NCBI GenBank assembly: GCA_030824295.1
Contig: JAVBYA010000072.1
Location: 1 to 13,049, forward strand
Length of the DNA: 13,049 nucleotides
Source: Bacteroidota bacterium
GTDB lineage: Bacteria; Bacteroidota; Ignavibacteria; UBA10030; UBA8401
Direction: 5' to 3'
The notes beneath the pieces were generated by a model. It made no database searches. It worked only from the letters and a program-made list of their open reading frames with translations, and was not told where the DNA came from. Below, one piece after another: positions 1 to 7,120 of this stretch (its first letter is position 1; every line of letters begins with the position of its first letter). A program made the position numbers and the translations under genes.

Positions 1-1
1 T

Positions 2-280
2 TCCAAGACCGCGATCAATTCCACGTTCAATACCGGAACGGTGATCGGTGTCTCTTCCAATGTGTTCGGGACCGGATTCCCACCCAAATATGTCCCTTCC
101 TTCTCCTGGGGAGCAGCCGGCGAGACCTTTACAACATATAATATAGAGAAGGCGCTCAGCGTGGCGGGGAAAGTGATGGTCCGGCGGAACATCGAACTGA
201 CGGAACCGGAAGAGAAACTGTTCCGCAAGATCTTCGATCTGACAAGCGATGAACGGCGGAAGCGCGGTATGCCGCTGTAA
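2..280 (+). CDS. GlmU-like sugar-phosphate nucleotidyltransferase, C-terminal fragment
   Basis: This is the last 92 residues or so of a protein whose start lies before the window. The frame is open from base 2 to the TAA at 278-280. The visible part contains an N-T-G-T-V-I-G-V-S-S-N-V-F-G stretch, then P-S-F-S-W-G and T-T-Y, and a basic tail ending in RRKRGMPL. This matches the left-handed beta-helix end of the single-chain GlmU-family sugar nucleotidyltransferases common in Bacteroidota and Chlorobiota. These proteins pair an N-terminal nucleotidyltransferase-like domain with a hexapeptide-repeat C-terminus, and are thought to activate sugar phosphates for envelope polysaccharides. The catalytic N-terminal domain is not in the window, so the substrate cannot be judged. 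The next gene, rsmB, begins 52 nt downstream on the same strand, which is compatible with co-transcription. Confidence 0.75.
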   Translation, partial: SKTAINSTFNTGTVIGVSSNVFGTGFPPKYVPSFSWGAAGETFTTYNIEKALSVAGKVMVRRNIELTEPEEKLFRKIFDLTSDERRKRGMPL

Positions 281-332
281 TGTGCAAGGCTGCGGTGCGG
301 AACTTCCGCTGCAGAGTGAATGATCGTCCTTT

Positions 333-1733
333 ATGAGTATGACTTCCATGGAACAACAACATCCCGATCCGAAAGAAGAACGGCACGAAGAACGCAAACA
401 ATTGTTCAGCGGTGTCCGCGGTACCGCCGTTAAAGTGCTGAACCGTGTGGAGCGGACCGATTCGTACCTCGACAAACTGCTCGAAGCCGAACTGCGCTCC
501 GGCGAATTGAATGATTTCGATAAAGCGCTGCTCATGGAGATCGTCCACGGCGTGCTGCGGTGGCAGTCCAAACTGGACTGGGTCCTGAACGGGTTCTTCC
601 ACGGCAACTTCGCCAAGGCGGAAGTGACGGTGCGGAACACGCTCCGCGCGGCCCTGTACCAGATCCTTTTCCTGGACAAGGTGCCCGATCATGCGGCAGT
701 GAACGAAGCGGTGGAGTTCATGAAACGTATCCGCAGCGACAAAGCGGCAGGACTGGTGAACGGCGTGCTCCGGAACATCATCCGCAACAAGGAGGGGATC
801 CACTATCCGGACGTGCAGAACGATGCATCGCTCTATCTTTCCACCATGTATTCCTTCCCGCTCTGGATGGTAAAGCGCTGGGTGAACCGGTTCGGCTTCC
901 ACGAGACCGAGAAGCTGCTCGAAGCGCAGAACCAGAGACCCGGACTGACGCTGCGGGTGAATACGCTGAAGACGACGATGGAAGATTTCATGAAGATGTT
1001 CGATCTGCAGAACATCACCTATGATCGCTCCCCGTTCCAGCAGCGCTTCCTTCGCACCACCAATCTGACGAACATCTCCAATTCCGAGATCTTCCGGCGC
1101 GGGTTCTTCACCGTGCAGGACGAAAGTGCGGGACTTGCCGCCGGACTTCTGAACGTGCAGCCCGGTGAACGGGTGCTGGACCTCTGTTCCGCCCCGGGAG
1201 GGAAGACCACGTTCTTCGGTGAAGTGATGAAGAATCAGGGGACCATCGTTGCGGTGGACAAGTATCAGACCCGGCTCAATCTTGTCAAAGGGGCCTGCGA
1301 ACGGCTCGGCATCACGAATGTGGAGTTTGTCGCCGCCGATGCGGCGGAGTATCAGACGGAATTGGCGGACAAGATCCTCATCGATGCCCCTTGCTCCGGG
1401 CTTGGGGTGCTTTCCAAGAAGCCGGACATCAAGATCAAGCGGGAGATGCGCGACATCAACGAAGTGGTGAAGATCCAGGAGCTCCTTCTCAATAATGCGG
1501 CCACGCTTCTGAAACCGGGCGGTGCGATGGTCTACAGCACCTGCACCATCGAACCGGAGGAGAACTTCGGGGTGGTGAAGAAATTCCTGGAACAGCATCC
1601 CGAGTTCGAGATCGACCATGCGGCGCAGTACGGCAACGAAGCACTCGTCTCGGCGGACGGTTACATCGAGACCTTCCCGCACCGGAACGGCATCGACGGA
1701 TCCTTCGCGATCCGCCTGAAAAAGAACGGATGA
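333..1733 (+). CDS. rsmB: 16S rRNA (cytosine(967)-C(5))-methyltransferase RsmB
   Basis: A 466-residue protein close to the usual RsmB length. Residues of about 28-165 look like the NusB-like RNA-binding domain (RGTAVKVLNRVERTDSYLDK, then the A-L-Y-Q-I-L-F-L-D and A-V-N-E-A-V motifs). The rest is a Rossmann-fold SAM methyltransferase: QDESAG at 262-267, the SAM-binding DLCSAPGGKT at 283-292, DAPCSGLG at 351-358 and STCT at 402-405. By analogy with the RsmB/Nop2 family, Cys404 is the nucleophile attacking C6 of the cytosine and Cys354 is the cysteine that helps release the product; both are present, so the enzyme should be active. It methylates C967 of 16S rRNA in the cytoplasm. The start is uncertain. 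ATGs at 333, 339 and 348 are all in frame, none has a clear Shine-Dalgarno sequence, and the first 25 or so residues are charged and unlikely to be conserved. kbl follows after 37 nt. Confidence 0.95.
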   Translation: MSMTSMEQQHPDPKEERHEERKQLFSGVRGTAVKVLNRVERTDSYLDKLLEAELRSGELNDFDKALLMEIVHGVLRWQSKLDWVLNGFFHGNFAKAEVTVRNTLRAALYQILFLDKVPDHAAVNEAVEFMKRIRSDKAAGLVNGVLRNIIRNKEGIHYPDVQNDASLYLSTMYSFPLWMVKRWVNRFGFHETEKLLEAQNQRPGLTLRVNTLKTTMEDFMKMFDLQNITYDRSPFQQRFLRTTNLTNISNSEIFRRGFFTVQDESAGLAAGLLNVQPGERVLDLCSAPGGKTTFFGEVMKNQGTIVAVDKYQTRLNLVKGACERLGITNVEFVAADAAEYQTELADKILIDAPCSGLGVLSKKPDIKIKREMRDINEVVKIQELLLNNAATLLKPGGAMVYSTCTIEPEENFGVVKKFLEQHPEFEIDHAAQYGNEALVSADGYIETFPHRNGIDGSFAIRLKKNG

Positions 1734-1770
1734 ACTCCCTTTTTACCATCATGAACTGAAAGAAACGACC

Positions 1771-2991
1771 ATGCGATACGACACGCTCCTCTCCGAAGAA
1801 CTCCAGCGCATCCGCACTGCGAACACGTACAAGACCGAGACCGCGTTCTCCACCCCTCAGGCGGGGGAGGTAACGGTGAACGGGAAGAAGGTCGTGATGA
1901 TGGCCTCGAACAATTATCTCGGTATGTCCAACCATCCGGTCGTGAAAAAGGCGGCCATCGAAGCCATCAAGGAATACGGCTATGGCATGGCCTCTGTCCG
2001 CTTTCTCTGCGGCACGCAGACGATCCATTTGGAACTGGAGAAGAAGATCTCGAAATTCGTCGGAACGGAGGAGACCATCCTCTTTTCTTCGGCATTCGCA
2101 GCGAACAATGCGTTCTTCCCGTCGCTTCTCAATGAGAAGCTCGGCTCAGAGAACTACAAGGATGTCATCTACACGGACGGATTGAACCATGCCAGCATCA
2201 TCGACGGCATGCGGCTCTGCAAAGCGGAAACGACGGACAAGAAGATCTACCGCAACAACGATCTTGAACATCTGGAACAGCTGCTTGCAGCGGACACGAA
2301 CGCAGACTACCGGTTCCGCATCATTGCGTCGGACGGTGTGTTCAGCATGGAGGGGAGCCTCGCGCATGTGGACAAGCTTGTGGCGCTGGCAAACAAATAC
2401 AATGCTGTGCTCTTCATCGACGATTGTCATGCCGTCGGCGTTGTCGGGAAGAGCGGCCGCGGAACACCGGAGCGGTTCGGCGTATTGAAAAAAGTGGATG
2501 TGCTCACCGGGACGCTCGGCAAAGCGATCGGCGGAGCGCTGGGAGGCTACGTGAGCGGCAGCAAGACCCTCATTGAATACATGCGGCAGAAAGCCCGTCC
2601 TTACACATTCTCCAACTCGCTGCCGCCGTCCATCGTCATGGCGAGCATCGCGGCGTTCGACCTGCTGAGCAAGGACCGTTCCATCGTTACCCGTCTGCAT
2701 GAGAACACCGCATATTTCCGGAAGGAGATCGCCGCGCTTGGTTTCACGATCCTGCCCGGCGACCATCCCATCGTACCGGTGATGCTGGGGGATGCATCCG
2801 TAGCGCAGGAGATGAGCAAAGCACTGCTGAAAGCGGGAGTATATGTGAAGGGACTCTGGTTCCCGGTGGTGCCGAAGGGTGAAGCACGGCTGCGTGTACA
2901 GATCTCCGCTGCACTGACCAAGAAGAACATCGACCATGCCTTGAATGCATTCGAAGCGGTCGGGAAAAAGATGAATATTCTACCGAAATAA
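1771..2991 (+). CDS. kbl: Glycine C-acetyltransferase (2-amino-3-ketobutyrate CoA ligase) family, PLP-dependent
   Basis: A 406-residue alpha-oxoamine synthase of PLP fold-type I. Visible landmarks are: the substrate-side ASNNYLGMSNHP (45-56); GMASVRFLCGTQ (72-83), which matches Kbl far better than BioF or serine palmitoyltransferase; His140 in LNHASIIDG, which should stack on PLP; SDGVFSMEG (187-195); DDCHAVG with Asp217 and His220; and the PLP Schiff-base lysine Lys251 in TGTLGKAIGG. The end (PVVPKGEARLRVQISAA) is also Kbl-like. Kbl cleaves 2-amino-3-ketobutyrate with CoA to glycine and acetyl-CoA, the second step of threonine breakdown; the reverse condensation is also possible. The usual partner threonine 3-dehydrogenase (tdh) is not in this window. 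A few extra residues around 118-133 lie between the S-S-x-F-A-A-N region and LNHASIIDG compared with E. coli Kbl as I recall it. A related oxoamine synthase for lipid bases is the main alternative. The stop codon abuts a repeat element. Confidence 0.82.
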   Translation: MRYDTLLSEELQRIRTANTYKTETAFSTPQAGEVTVNGKKVVMMASNNYLGMSNHPVVKKAAIEAIKEYGYGMASVRFLCGTQTIHLELEKKISKFVGTEETILFSSAFAANNAFFPSLLNEKLGSENYKDVIYTDGLNHASIIDGMRLCKAETTDKKIYRNNDLEHLEQLLAADTNADYRFRIIASDGVFSMEGSLAHVDKLVALANKYNAVLFIDDCHAVGVVGKSGRGTPERFGVLKKVDVLTGTLGKAIGGALGGYVSGSKTLIEYMRQKARPYTFSNSLPPSIVMASIAAFDLLSKDRSIVTRLHENTAYFRKEIAALGFTILPGDHPIVPVMLGDASVAQEMSKALLKAGVYVKGLWFPVVPKGEARLRVQISAALTKKNIDHALNAFEAVGKKMNILPK

Positions 2992-2993
2992 GT

Positions 2994-3166
2994 AGAAGCT
3001 GTCTCAAAAATAAACAATACTGTCATTTCGAACGAGCCTTGATATCTTTCCATGGAAGCGATGTGAGAAATCTGAGCGTAATCTCAGATTTCTCATCCCG
3101 CAATCAAGAAATATTCCGGCGGGATTCGAAATGACAATCTGACAAACCATTTTTGAGATGGTCTCT
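2994..3166. repeat. MITE-like palindromic element with terminal inverted repeats
   Basis: Bases 2994-3011 and 3149-3166 form 18-bp terminal inverted repeats that match at 14 of 18 positions, with all four differences being transitions; the inner ten bases (TCTCAAAAAT / ATTTTTGAGA) are perfect. Inside, TGTCATTTCGAA (3021-3032) is exactly inverted as TTCGAAATGACA (3125-3136), and the centre is a perfect hairpin. The trinucleotide AGT stands directly on both sides (2991-2993 and 3167-3169), a possible target-site duplication, although three bases can match by chance. The element is about 173 bp and carries no ORF of its own. This is the build of a non-autonomous transposable element or a large extragenic palindrome. 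It begins directly behind the kbl stop codon. Copy number cannot be seen from one window. Confidence 0.7.
3064..3095. repeat. Central 13-bp perfect stem-loop inside the palindromic element
   Basis: TGAGAAATCTGAG at 3064-3076 is the exact reverse complement of CTCAGATTTCTCA at 3083-3095, with a 6-nt loop. It lies about 70 nt behind the kbl stop, so in RNA it could shield the 3' end of the upstream message or slow transcription. No T-run follows the stem, so I do not call it an intrinsic terminator. Confidence 0.75.
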
Positions 3167-3169
3167 AGT

Positions 3170-3228
3170 CAAGATTATCAAGATTGCAAGATTATCAGGA
3201 TTACAGGATCAACAAGATCGCAGGATTG
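3170..3228. repeat. Degenerate 8-9 bp tandem repeat (CARGATTN units)
   Basis: Seven consecutive units start with CAAGAT or CAGGAT: CAAGATTAT (3170), CAAGATTG (3179), CAAGATTAT (3187), CAGGATTA (3196), CAGGATCAA (3204), CAAGATCG (3213) and CAGGATTG (3221). They begin almost directly behind the right end of the MITE-like element. The sequence is AT-richer than the neighbouring genes. The role is unknown; it may belong with the inverted copy at 3277-3294. Confidence 0.7.
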
Positions 3229-3294
3229 CACCATAACGGAAATAAAATAGTGATGATCAATTGCAGCGCCGAATTTTGATAATCTTGTAATCTT
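3180..3294. repeat. 18-bp inverted repeat flanking an 79-bp spacer
   Basis: The 18 bases at 3277-3294 are the reverse complement of 3180-3197 with one mismatch. The left arm is part of the CARGAT tandem array, the right arm sits 21 nt before the start codon of the first membrane protein. The two arms could form a long hairpin in the leader of the 3316-6952 operon, or mark the ends of a second small palindromic element. I found no credible sigma-70-type or Bacteroidota-type promoter in the stretch 3167-3315. Confidence 0.6.
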
Positions 3295-3315
3295 TCAATT
3301 TGGAATTGTTTTTTC

Positions 3316-4458
3316 ATGCCCCACTCCAAACAACGGTATCTTTTCATCGATCTGCTCCGGTTCCTGGCGGTGATCTTTATGATCCAGGGACATACGTTCG
3401 ATGCGTTATTGGATCTCGGTCTCCGCACCCATACACTCTTCTTCGTCCACGATTTCTTCCACGGCTTCATTGCTCCGATGTTCCTCTTCGCCTCCGGCGT
3501 TGCGTTCGGCATCTCTACGTTCAAACGATGGGAGGAGCACATCGTTCCGGGACGAAGGATCGCCAAACGGTTCGGGAAATTCGCCGGATTGCTTGTGATC
3601 GGATATGCGCTGCATCTGCCGTTCTTTTCCTTCACCAAGGTCCTGAATGAGGCGACTGCCGCGGAATGGGCGGCGTGGCAGCAGGTGGATGCACTCCACT
3701 GCATCGCCGTCACCATGCTGCTGCTGCAGGGGGCGGTACTCGTACTGAAGGATGAACGGAGATTCGTCCTGTTCTCCGGCGGACTTGCGGCGGTGATCAT
3801 CCTTCTTTCGCCGGTCATGTGGAGTCTGCCGCTCAAGGAGAATCTTCCGCTGTGGTTCGCATCCTATCTGAATATGCAGAACAGTTCCTGGTTCCCCCTC
3901 TTCCCCTGGTCCGCATACATCCTTTCCGGTGTCGTGTACGCCTCCGTATTCATCGGGGCAAAGGAGCATCATCAGGCGACGAGGTTCATGCAGCGGTCGG
4001 TCGTCTATGGACTGGTGTTGATGGCGGTGATGTTCATTCTGGTCAATATCCCGATCGGTCTCTATCCGCCGCACGATGTCTGGAAGGCGAATCCGCTCAT
4101 CGTATTCGCACGGATGGGATTCGTTGCCGTTGTCATTGCGGGGATCTTCTTTGCAGAACACTCCGTGACCATCCCGTCCCGCATCCCGCAGATGATGGGA
4201 CGGGAATCACTCTTCATCTATATCATCCATCTGATCATCATCTACGGTTCTGCGATGAATAAAGGACTGCAGCAGATCATCCGTCCTACGCTGAACGTCC
4301 TTGAAGCGTCCGCGGTCTTCCTGGCAGTGTTGGCGGTGATCAGTCTGTTCACATCCGGATGGTATATGTTCAAGCGGAAGTACACCAGCGCAGGGTTAGC
4401 GGTCAAGATCCTGCTTGTCATCGCCCTTCTCATCACGTTCATCCTCCGGCCATACTGA
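3316..4458 (+). CDS. Multi-pass membrane acyltransferase-like protein (DUF1624/HGSNAT-like), copy A
   Basis: A 380-residue, very hydrophobic protein with roughly ten membrane segments. The N-terminus reads YLFIDLLRFLAVIFMIQGH (8-26), matching the (D)xLRgxAvxxMixxH opening of the DUF1624 / heparan-alpha-glucosaminide N-acetyltransferase-like family, and is followed by G-F-I-A-P-M-F-L-F-A-S-G (50-61), GYALHLPFFS (96-105), DALHCIAV (125-132), FPLFPW (193-198) and GRESLFIYIIHL (295-306). Family members are thought to move acyl groups across or at the membrane onto sugars; the substrate here cannot be inferred. His26 and His45 are candidate active-site histidines, His45 aligning by eye with the position of the catalytic His of human HGSNAT. 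The ATG at 3316 is preceded by a T-rich stretch with only a weak GGA as ribosome site. The TGA overlaps the ATG of copy B by one base, so the two are translationally linked. Confidence 0.75.
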   Translation: MPHSKQRYLFIDLLRFLAVIFMIQGHTFDALLDLGLRTHTLFFVHDFFHGFIAPMFLFASGVAFGISTFKRWEEHIVPGRRIAKRFGKFAGLLVIGYALHLPFFSFTKVLNEATAAEWAAWQQVDALHCIAVTMLLLQGAVLVLKDERRFVLFSGGLAAVIILLSPVMWSLPLKENLPLWFASYLNMQNSSWFPLFPWSAYILSGVVYASVFIGAKEHHQATRFMQRSVVYGLVLMAVMFILVNIPIGLYPPHDVWKANPLIVFARMGFVAVVIAGIFFAEHSVTIPSRIPQMMGRESLFIYIIHLIIIYGSAMNKGLQQIIRPTLNVLEASAVFLAVLAVISLFTSGWYMFKRKYTSAGLAVKILLVIALLITFILRPY

Positions 4459-5600
4459 TGGAGCGAACCAAATCCCGATTCGTCTATATCGATCTGCTGC
4501 GCGGCTGGGCCGTGCTGGTGATGATCGAGGTCCATGTCTTCAACGCCTTCCTGATCCCGGCATTCCGAGAGGAGCAGTGGTTCAAGGTGCTCAATTTCGT
4601 CAACGGACTGGTCGCGCCGTCGTTCCTGTTCGTGGCAGGCTATTCCTTTGTGCTCATCGCACAGCGGAAATGGAACGATTATCTCACCGTATCCCCGGTG
4701 TTCTGGAAGCAGGCCGGACGTATCCTCCAGGTGCTGGCGGTCGGGTATGCGCTTCATCTGCCGTTCTTTTCTCTGAATAAACTGATGAGCATCTCATGGC
4801 AGGAGTGGGGGGTGTTCTGGAAGATCGACGTCCTGCATGCCATCGCCGTATCGCTGCTGACGATGCTCATGTTGGTGCTTGTGACGCGGACGCAGAGACG
4901 GTATTTTGCCGCTGCGGCGCTGCTGGCTGCTGCGGTCATCTTCGGTTCCCCGTGGATGTATGACCGGAACATCGACCATCTGCTGCCGGAACCGCTGGCG
5001 AACTATCTTACGGCGGCACACCGGTCCCAATTCCCGCTGTTCCCGTGGATGGGTTTCGTATTGTGCGGCGGTCTTGCTGCGCAGCTGTACGTATGGTATA
5101 GAACGGAGATGACCGAACGAATCTTCTTTACACGGTTCTTGTCTGCCGGTTTCGTATTGATCGCTATTGCAGTGCTGACGGATGTGCTGCCGGTGGTCTT
5201 TCTTCCGGAGCACAATTACTGGCGCGCGAGCCCCGGATTCTTCTTCATCCGACTCGGCATCGTCATGATCCTGCTCGCATCGCTCTGGTTCTGGGAGCAG
5301 AAGATGCGCTCGGGACGTTCCATTGTGAGCGTCGTCGGTTCCGAATCCCTGCTGGCGTATGCCGGGCATCTACTGGTGATCTATGGGTTGTTCTGGGACA
5401 ATAAGAGCCTCGCTTTCATCATCGGCAAAACGAAGACGGTGCCGGAAGTGATCGTGATGACCTTCGGTCTCATCGCTGTGACGGTCGCCGTGTCATACGT
5501 GTGGAATCGCATCAAAAATTGGAGTATGTTCTATGCACGGGTGATGATGTATTCCATCCTCGCCGTTGTCCTCTACATCTTCTGTACAAAACCGTTCTGA
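4458..5600 (+). CDS. Multi-pass membrane acyltransferase-like protein (DUF1624/HGSNAT-like), copy B
   Basis: Also exactly 380 residues and clearly homologous to copy A over the whole length. It shares Y-I-D-L-L-R (10-15), A-V-x-x-M-I-x-x-H (18-26), G-L-V-A-P-S-F-L-F-V-A-G (50-61), GYALHLPFFS (96-105, the same residue numbers as in A), DVLHAIAV (124-131), N-Y-L and FPLFPW (192-197), and GSESLLAYAGHL (294-305). About ten membrane segments are expected. The start at 4458 is chosen because it overlaps the previous stop as TGATG and places the family motif at the same residue numbers as in A; the frame is open 33 codons further upstream to an ATG at 4359, but that would lie inside copy A. His26 is kept, while the position of His45 in A is Leu45 here. 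rmuC begins 2 nt after the stop. Enzymatic activity and substrate are unknown. Confidence 0.75.
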   Translation: MERTKSRFVYIDLLRGWAVLVMIEVHVFNAFLIPAFREEQWFKVLNFVNGLVAPSFLFVAGYSFVLIAQRKWNDYLTVSPVFWKQAGRILQVLAVGYALHLPFFSLNKLMSISWQEWGVFWKIDVLHAIAVSLLTMLMLVLVTRTQRRYFAAAALLAAAVIFGSPWMYDRNIDHLLPEPLANYLTAAHRSQFPLFPWMGFVLCGGLAAQLYVWYRTEMTERIFFTRFLSAGFVLIAIAVLTDVLPVVFLPEHNYWRASPGFFFIRLGIVMILLASLWFWEQKMRSGRSIVSVVGSESLLAYAGHLLVIYGLFWDNKSLAFIIGKTKTVPEVIVMTFGLIAVTVAVSYVWNRIKNWSMFYARVMMYSILAVVLYIFCTKPF

Positions 5601-5602
5601 TT

Positions 5603-6952
5603 ATGGAAACAATCCTTGTCTTGATCATCGGCGTCGCTGTCGGGGCCGCGGTCGGCTGGTTCGCCGCAAAAGCCAGGTATGCTCAGCCGCTGCAGTTCAC
5701 ACCTGAACAATTCGCCGCGTCTCAAGCTGAAGTCTCGCAGCTCAAAGTGCAGGCAGCGCAGCTGCAGGAGGCCCGGCTGCAGCTGGATGCTCAGCTGACC
5801 GAAACGAAGCGTTCGCTCGAGGCGGAACGACAGAGCGCCCTTCAGCTGAACCGTCAGCTCTCCGAAGCGCAGACCGAGCAGCGCTCCCTGACCGCACGTA
5901 TCGACGAACAACGGCAGGAACTGGAACAGACCAATGCCAAACTGACGGCGGAGTTCAAGAACATCGCCAACACCATCCTGGAAGAGAAGACCCGCTCGTT
6001 CAACGAGCATAACCGTACCTCCCTTGATTCCATCCTGAATCCGCTGAAGGAACGGATCGAGGAATTCAAGAAGCAGGTGGAGGCAACGTACGAGAAGGAA
6101 GCGCGCGACACGCTCAGCCTGAAGGACGAAGTGAAGCGGCTCTCCGAACTGAACACCCGTATCAGCGAAGAGGCGAACAACCTTACCCGCGCGCTGAAAG
6201 GGGACACCAAGCGGCAGGGGAACTGGGGCGAGTTCATCCTGGAGAAGATCCTCGAACGGTCCGGTCTGGAGAAGGACCGTGAGTACCGCATCCAGGTCTC
6301 CACGAAGAATGTGGACGGAGAGACCATCCGTCCTGATGTGGTCGTCTTTCTGCCGGACAACAAGCACATCATCATCGATTCAAAGGTCTCACTCACGGCG
6401 TACGAAGCCTTGGTGAATGCGGACACAGAAGAGGATCGGGAGCGGTACACGAAAGAGCATATCGCTTCCATGCGCGGACATCTGAAACTGCTGGGAGAGA
6501 AGAACTATCAGACGGCGGAATCGCTCAATTCCCCGGAACTGGTCCTGATGTTCGTTCCTATCGAGGCATCGTTCGGCATCGCGGTGCAGGCGGACAAGGA
6601 TATGTTCAGCTACGCGTGGGACAAGAAGATCGTCATTGTCAGCCCTTCCACTTTGCTGGCCACGCTGGTCACCATCGCTTCCCTGTGGAAACAGGAGAAA
6701 CAGACCCGGAATGCCATCGATATCGCACAGCGGGGCGGAGCACTCTATGACAAGTTCGTGGGATTCATCGACAACATGAAGGATGTCGGCAATCACATGA
6801 AGAAATCAAAGGAGAGTTATGACGAGGCAATGTCGAAACTCTACGAAGGAAAGGGGAATATCGTCCGTTCCGTCGAACAATTGAAGGTGCTGGGAGCAAA
6901 AACAGTGAAAACCATCGACCCGAAGCTTCTGGACCGGGCCGACCCGGAGTAG
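5603..6952 (+). CDS. rmuC: DNA recombination protein RmuC
   Basis: A 449-residue protein, near the family's usual length. An N-terminal membrane anchor (about residues 3-23) is followed by a long Gln/Glu-rich coiled coil (about 35-200) and the RmuC domain (about 205-430). In that domain NWGE (207-210), R-P-D-V-V-V-F-L-P (243-251) and I-I-I-D-S-K (256-261) are laid out like the restriction-endonuclease-like PD-(D/E)xK core, with Asp245, Asp259 and Lys261 as the likely key residues. KNYQ (300-303), P-I-E-A-S-F (319-324), P-S-T-L-L-A-T-L (348-355) and RGGALYDKF (377-385) are also typical. In E. coli rmuC mutants change the rate of inversion at short inverted repeats, and the protein is considered a nuclease-like limiter of rearrangement. 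The start at ATG 5603 is chosen because it gives the membrane anchor directly and lies 2 nt behind the stop of copy B; a longer frame opens at 5501 inside that gene. Probable operon with both membrane proteins. Confidence 0.93.
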   Translation: METILVLIIGVAVGAAVGWFAAKARYAQPLQFTPEQFAASQAEVSQLKVQAAQLQEARLQLDAQLTETKRSLEAERQSALQLNRQLSEAQTEQRSLTARIDEQRQELEQTNAKLTAEFKNIANTILEEKTRSFNEHNRTSLDSILNPLKERIEEFKKQVEATYEKEARDTLSLKDEVKRLSELNTRISEEANNLTRALKGDTKRQGNWGEFILEKILERSGLEKDREYRIQVSTKNVDGETIRPDVVVFLPDNKHIIIDSKVSLTAYEALVNADTEEDRERYTKEHIASMRGHLKLLGEKNYQTAESLNSPELVLMFVPIEASFGIAVQADKDMFSYAWDKKIVIVSPSTLLATLVTIASLWKQEKQTRNAIDIAQRGGALYDKFVGFIDNMKDVGNHMKKSKESYDEAMSKLYEGKGNIVRSVEQLKVLGAKTVKTIDPKLLDRADPE

Positions 6953-7120
6953 AACTTGAATGTTAGTACGGATTTCTCTACTTTTGTGAAACGTTCCTCA
7001 CGATTTCCCCCATACCCATCAGCACAGGAGAACGATCAATCGCATCCTTGATACATTCTTAATAACAGCGTGTAGGCGCATTGGTTGTTCGGTCAATCCA
7101 CTCTTTCCCACATTCCGTCG

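Noticed and set aside
156..1682. A 508-codon open frame on the minus strand across rsmB
   Set aside because: It is antisense to an intact RsmB with all catalytic motifs; its translation is low in recognisable structure and rich in His/Arg, typical of an antisense shadow.
3170..3228. CRISPR-like array
   Set aside because: The units are 8-9 bp, contiguous and degenerate, with no spacers and no cas genes nearby.
3201..3836. A 211-codon minus-strand open frame spanning the repeat gap and the start of the first membrane protein
   Set aside because: It begins inside the membrane-protein gene and runs into the tandem repeat; the translation shows no family motif and the opposite strand has a supported gene.
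4359..4457. Longer N-terminus for the second membrane protein
   Set aside because: The extra 33 residues overlap copy A and are His/Pro-rich without resemblance to the family; the ATG at 4458 puts the motifs at the same positions as in copy A.
6934..6952. Possible terminator hairpin at the end of rmuC (CCGGG-CCGA-CCCGG)
   Set aside because: The stem is only five base pairs, lies within the coding sequence and is not followed by a T-run.
7048..7076. Possible sigma-70-like promoter before sprA (TTGATA, 17 nt, TGTAGG)
   Set aside because: The -10 box matches only three of six consensus bases, and Bacteroidota-type bacteria use a different promoter consensus; not enough to call.
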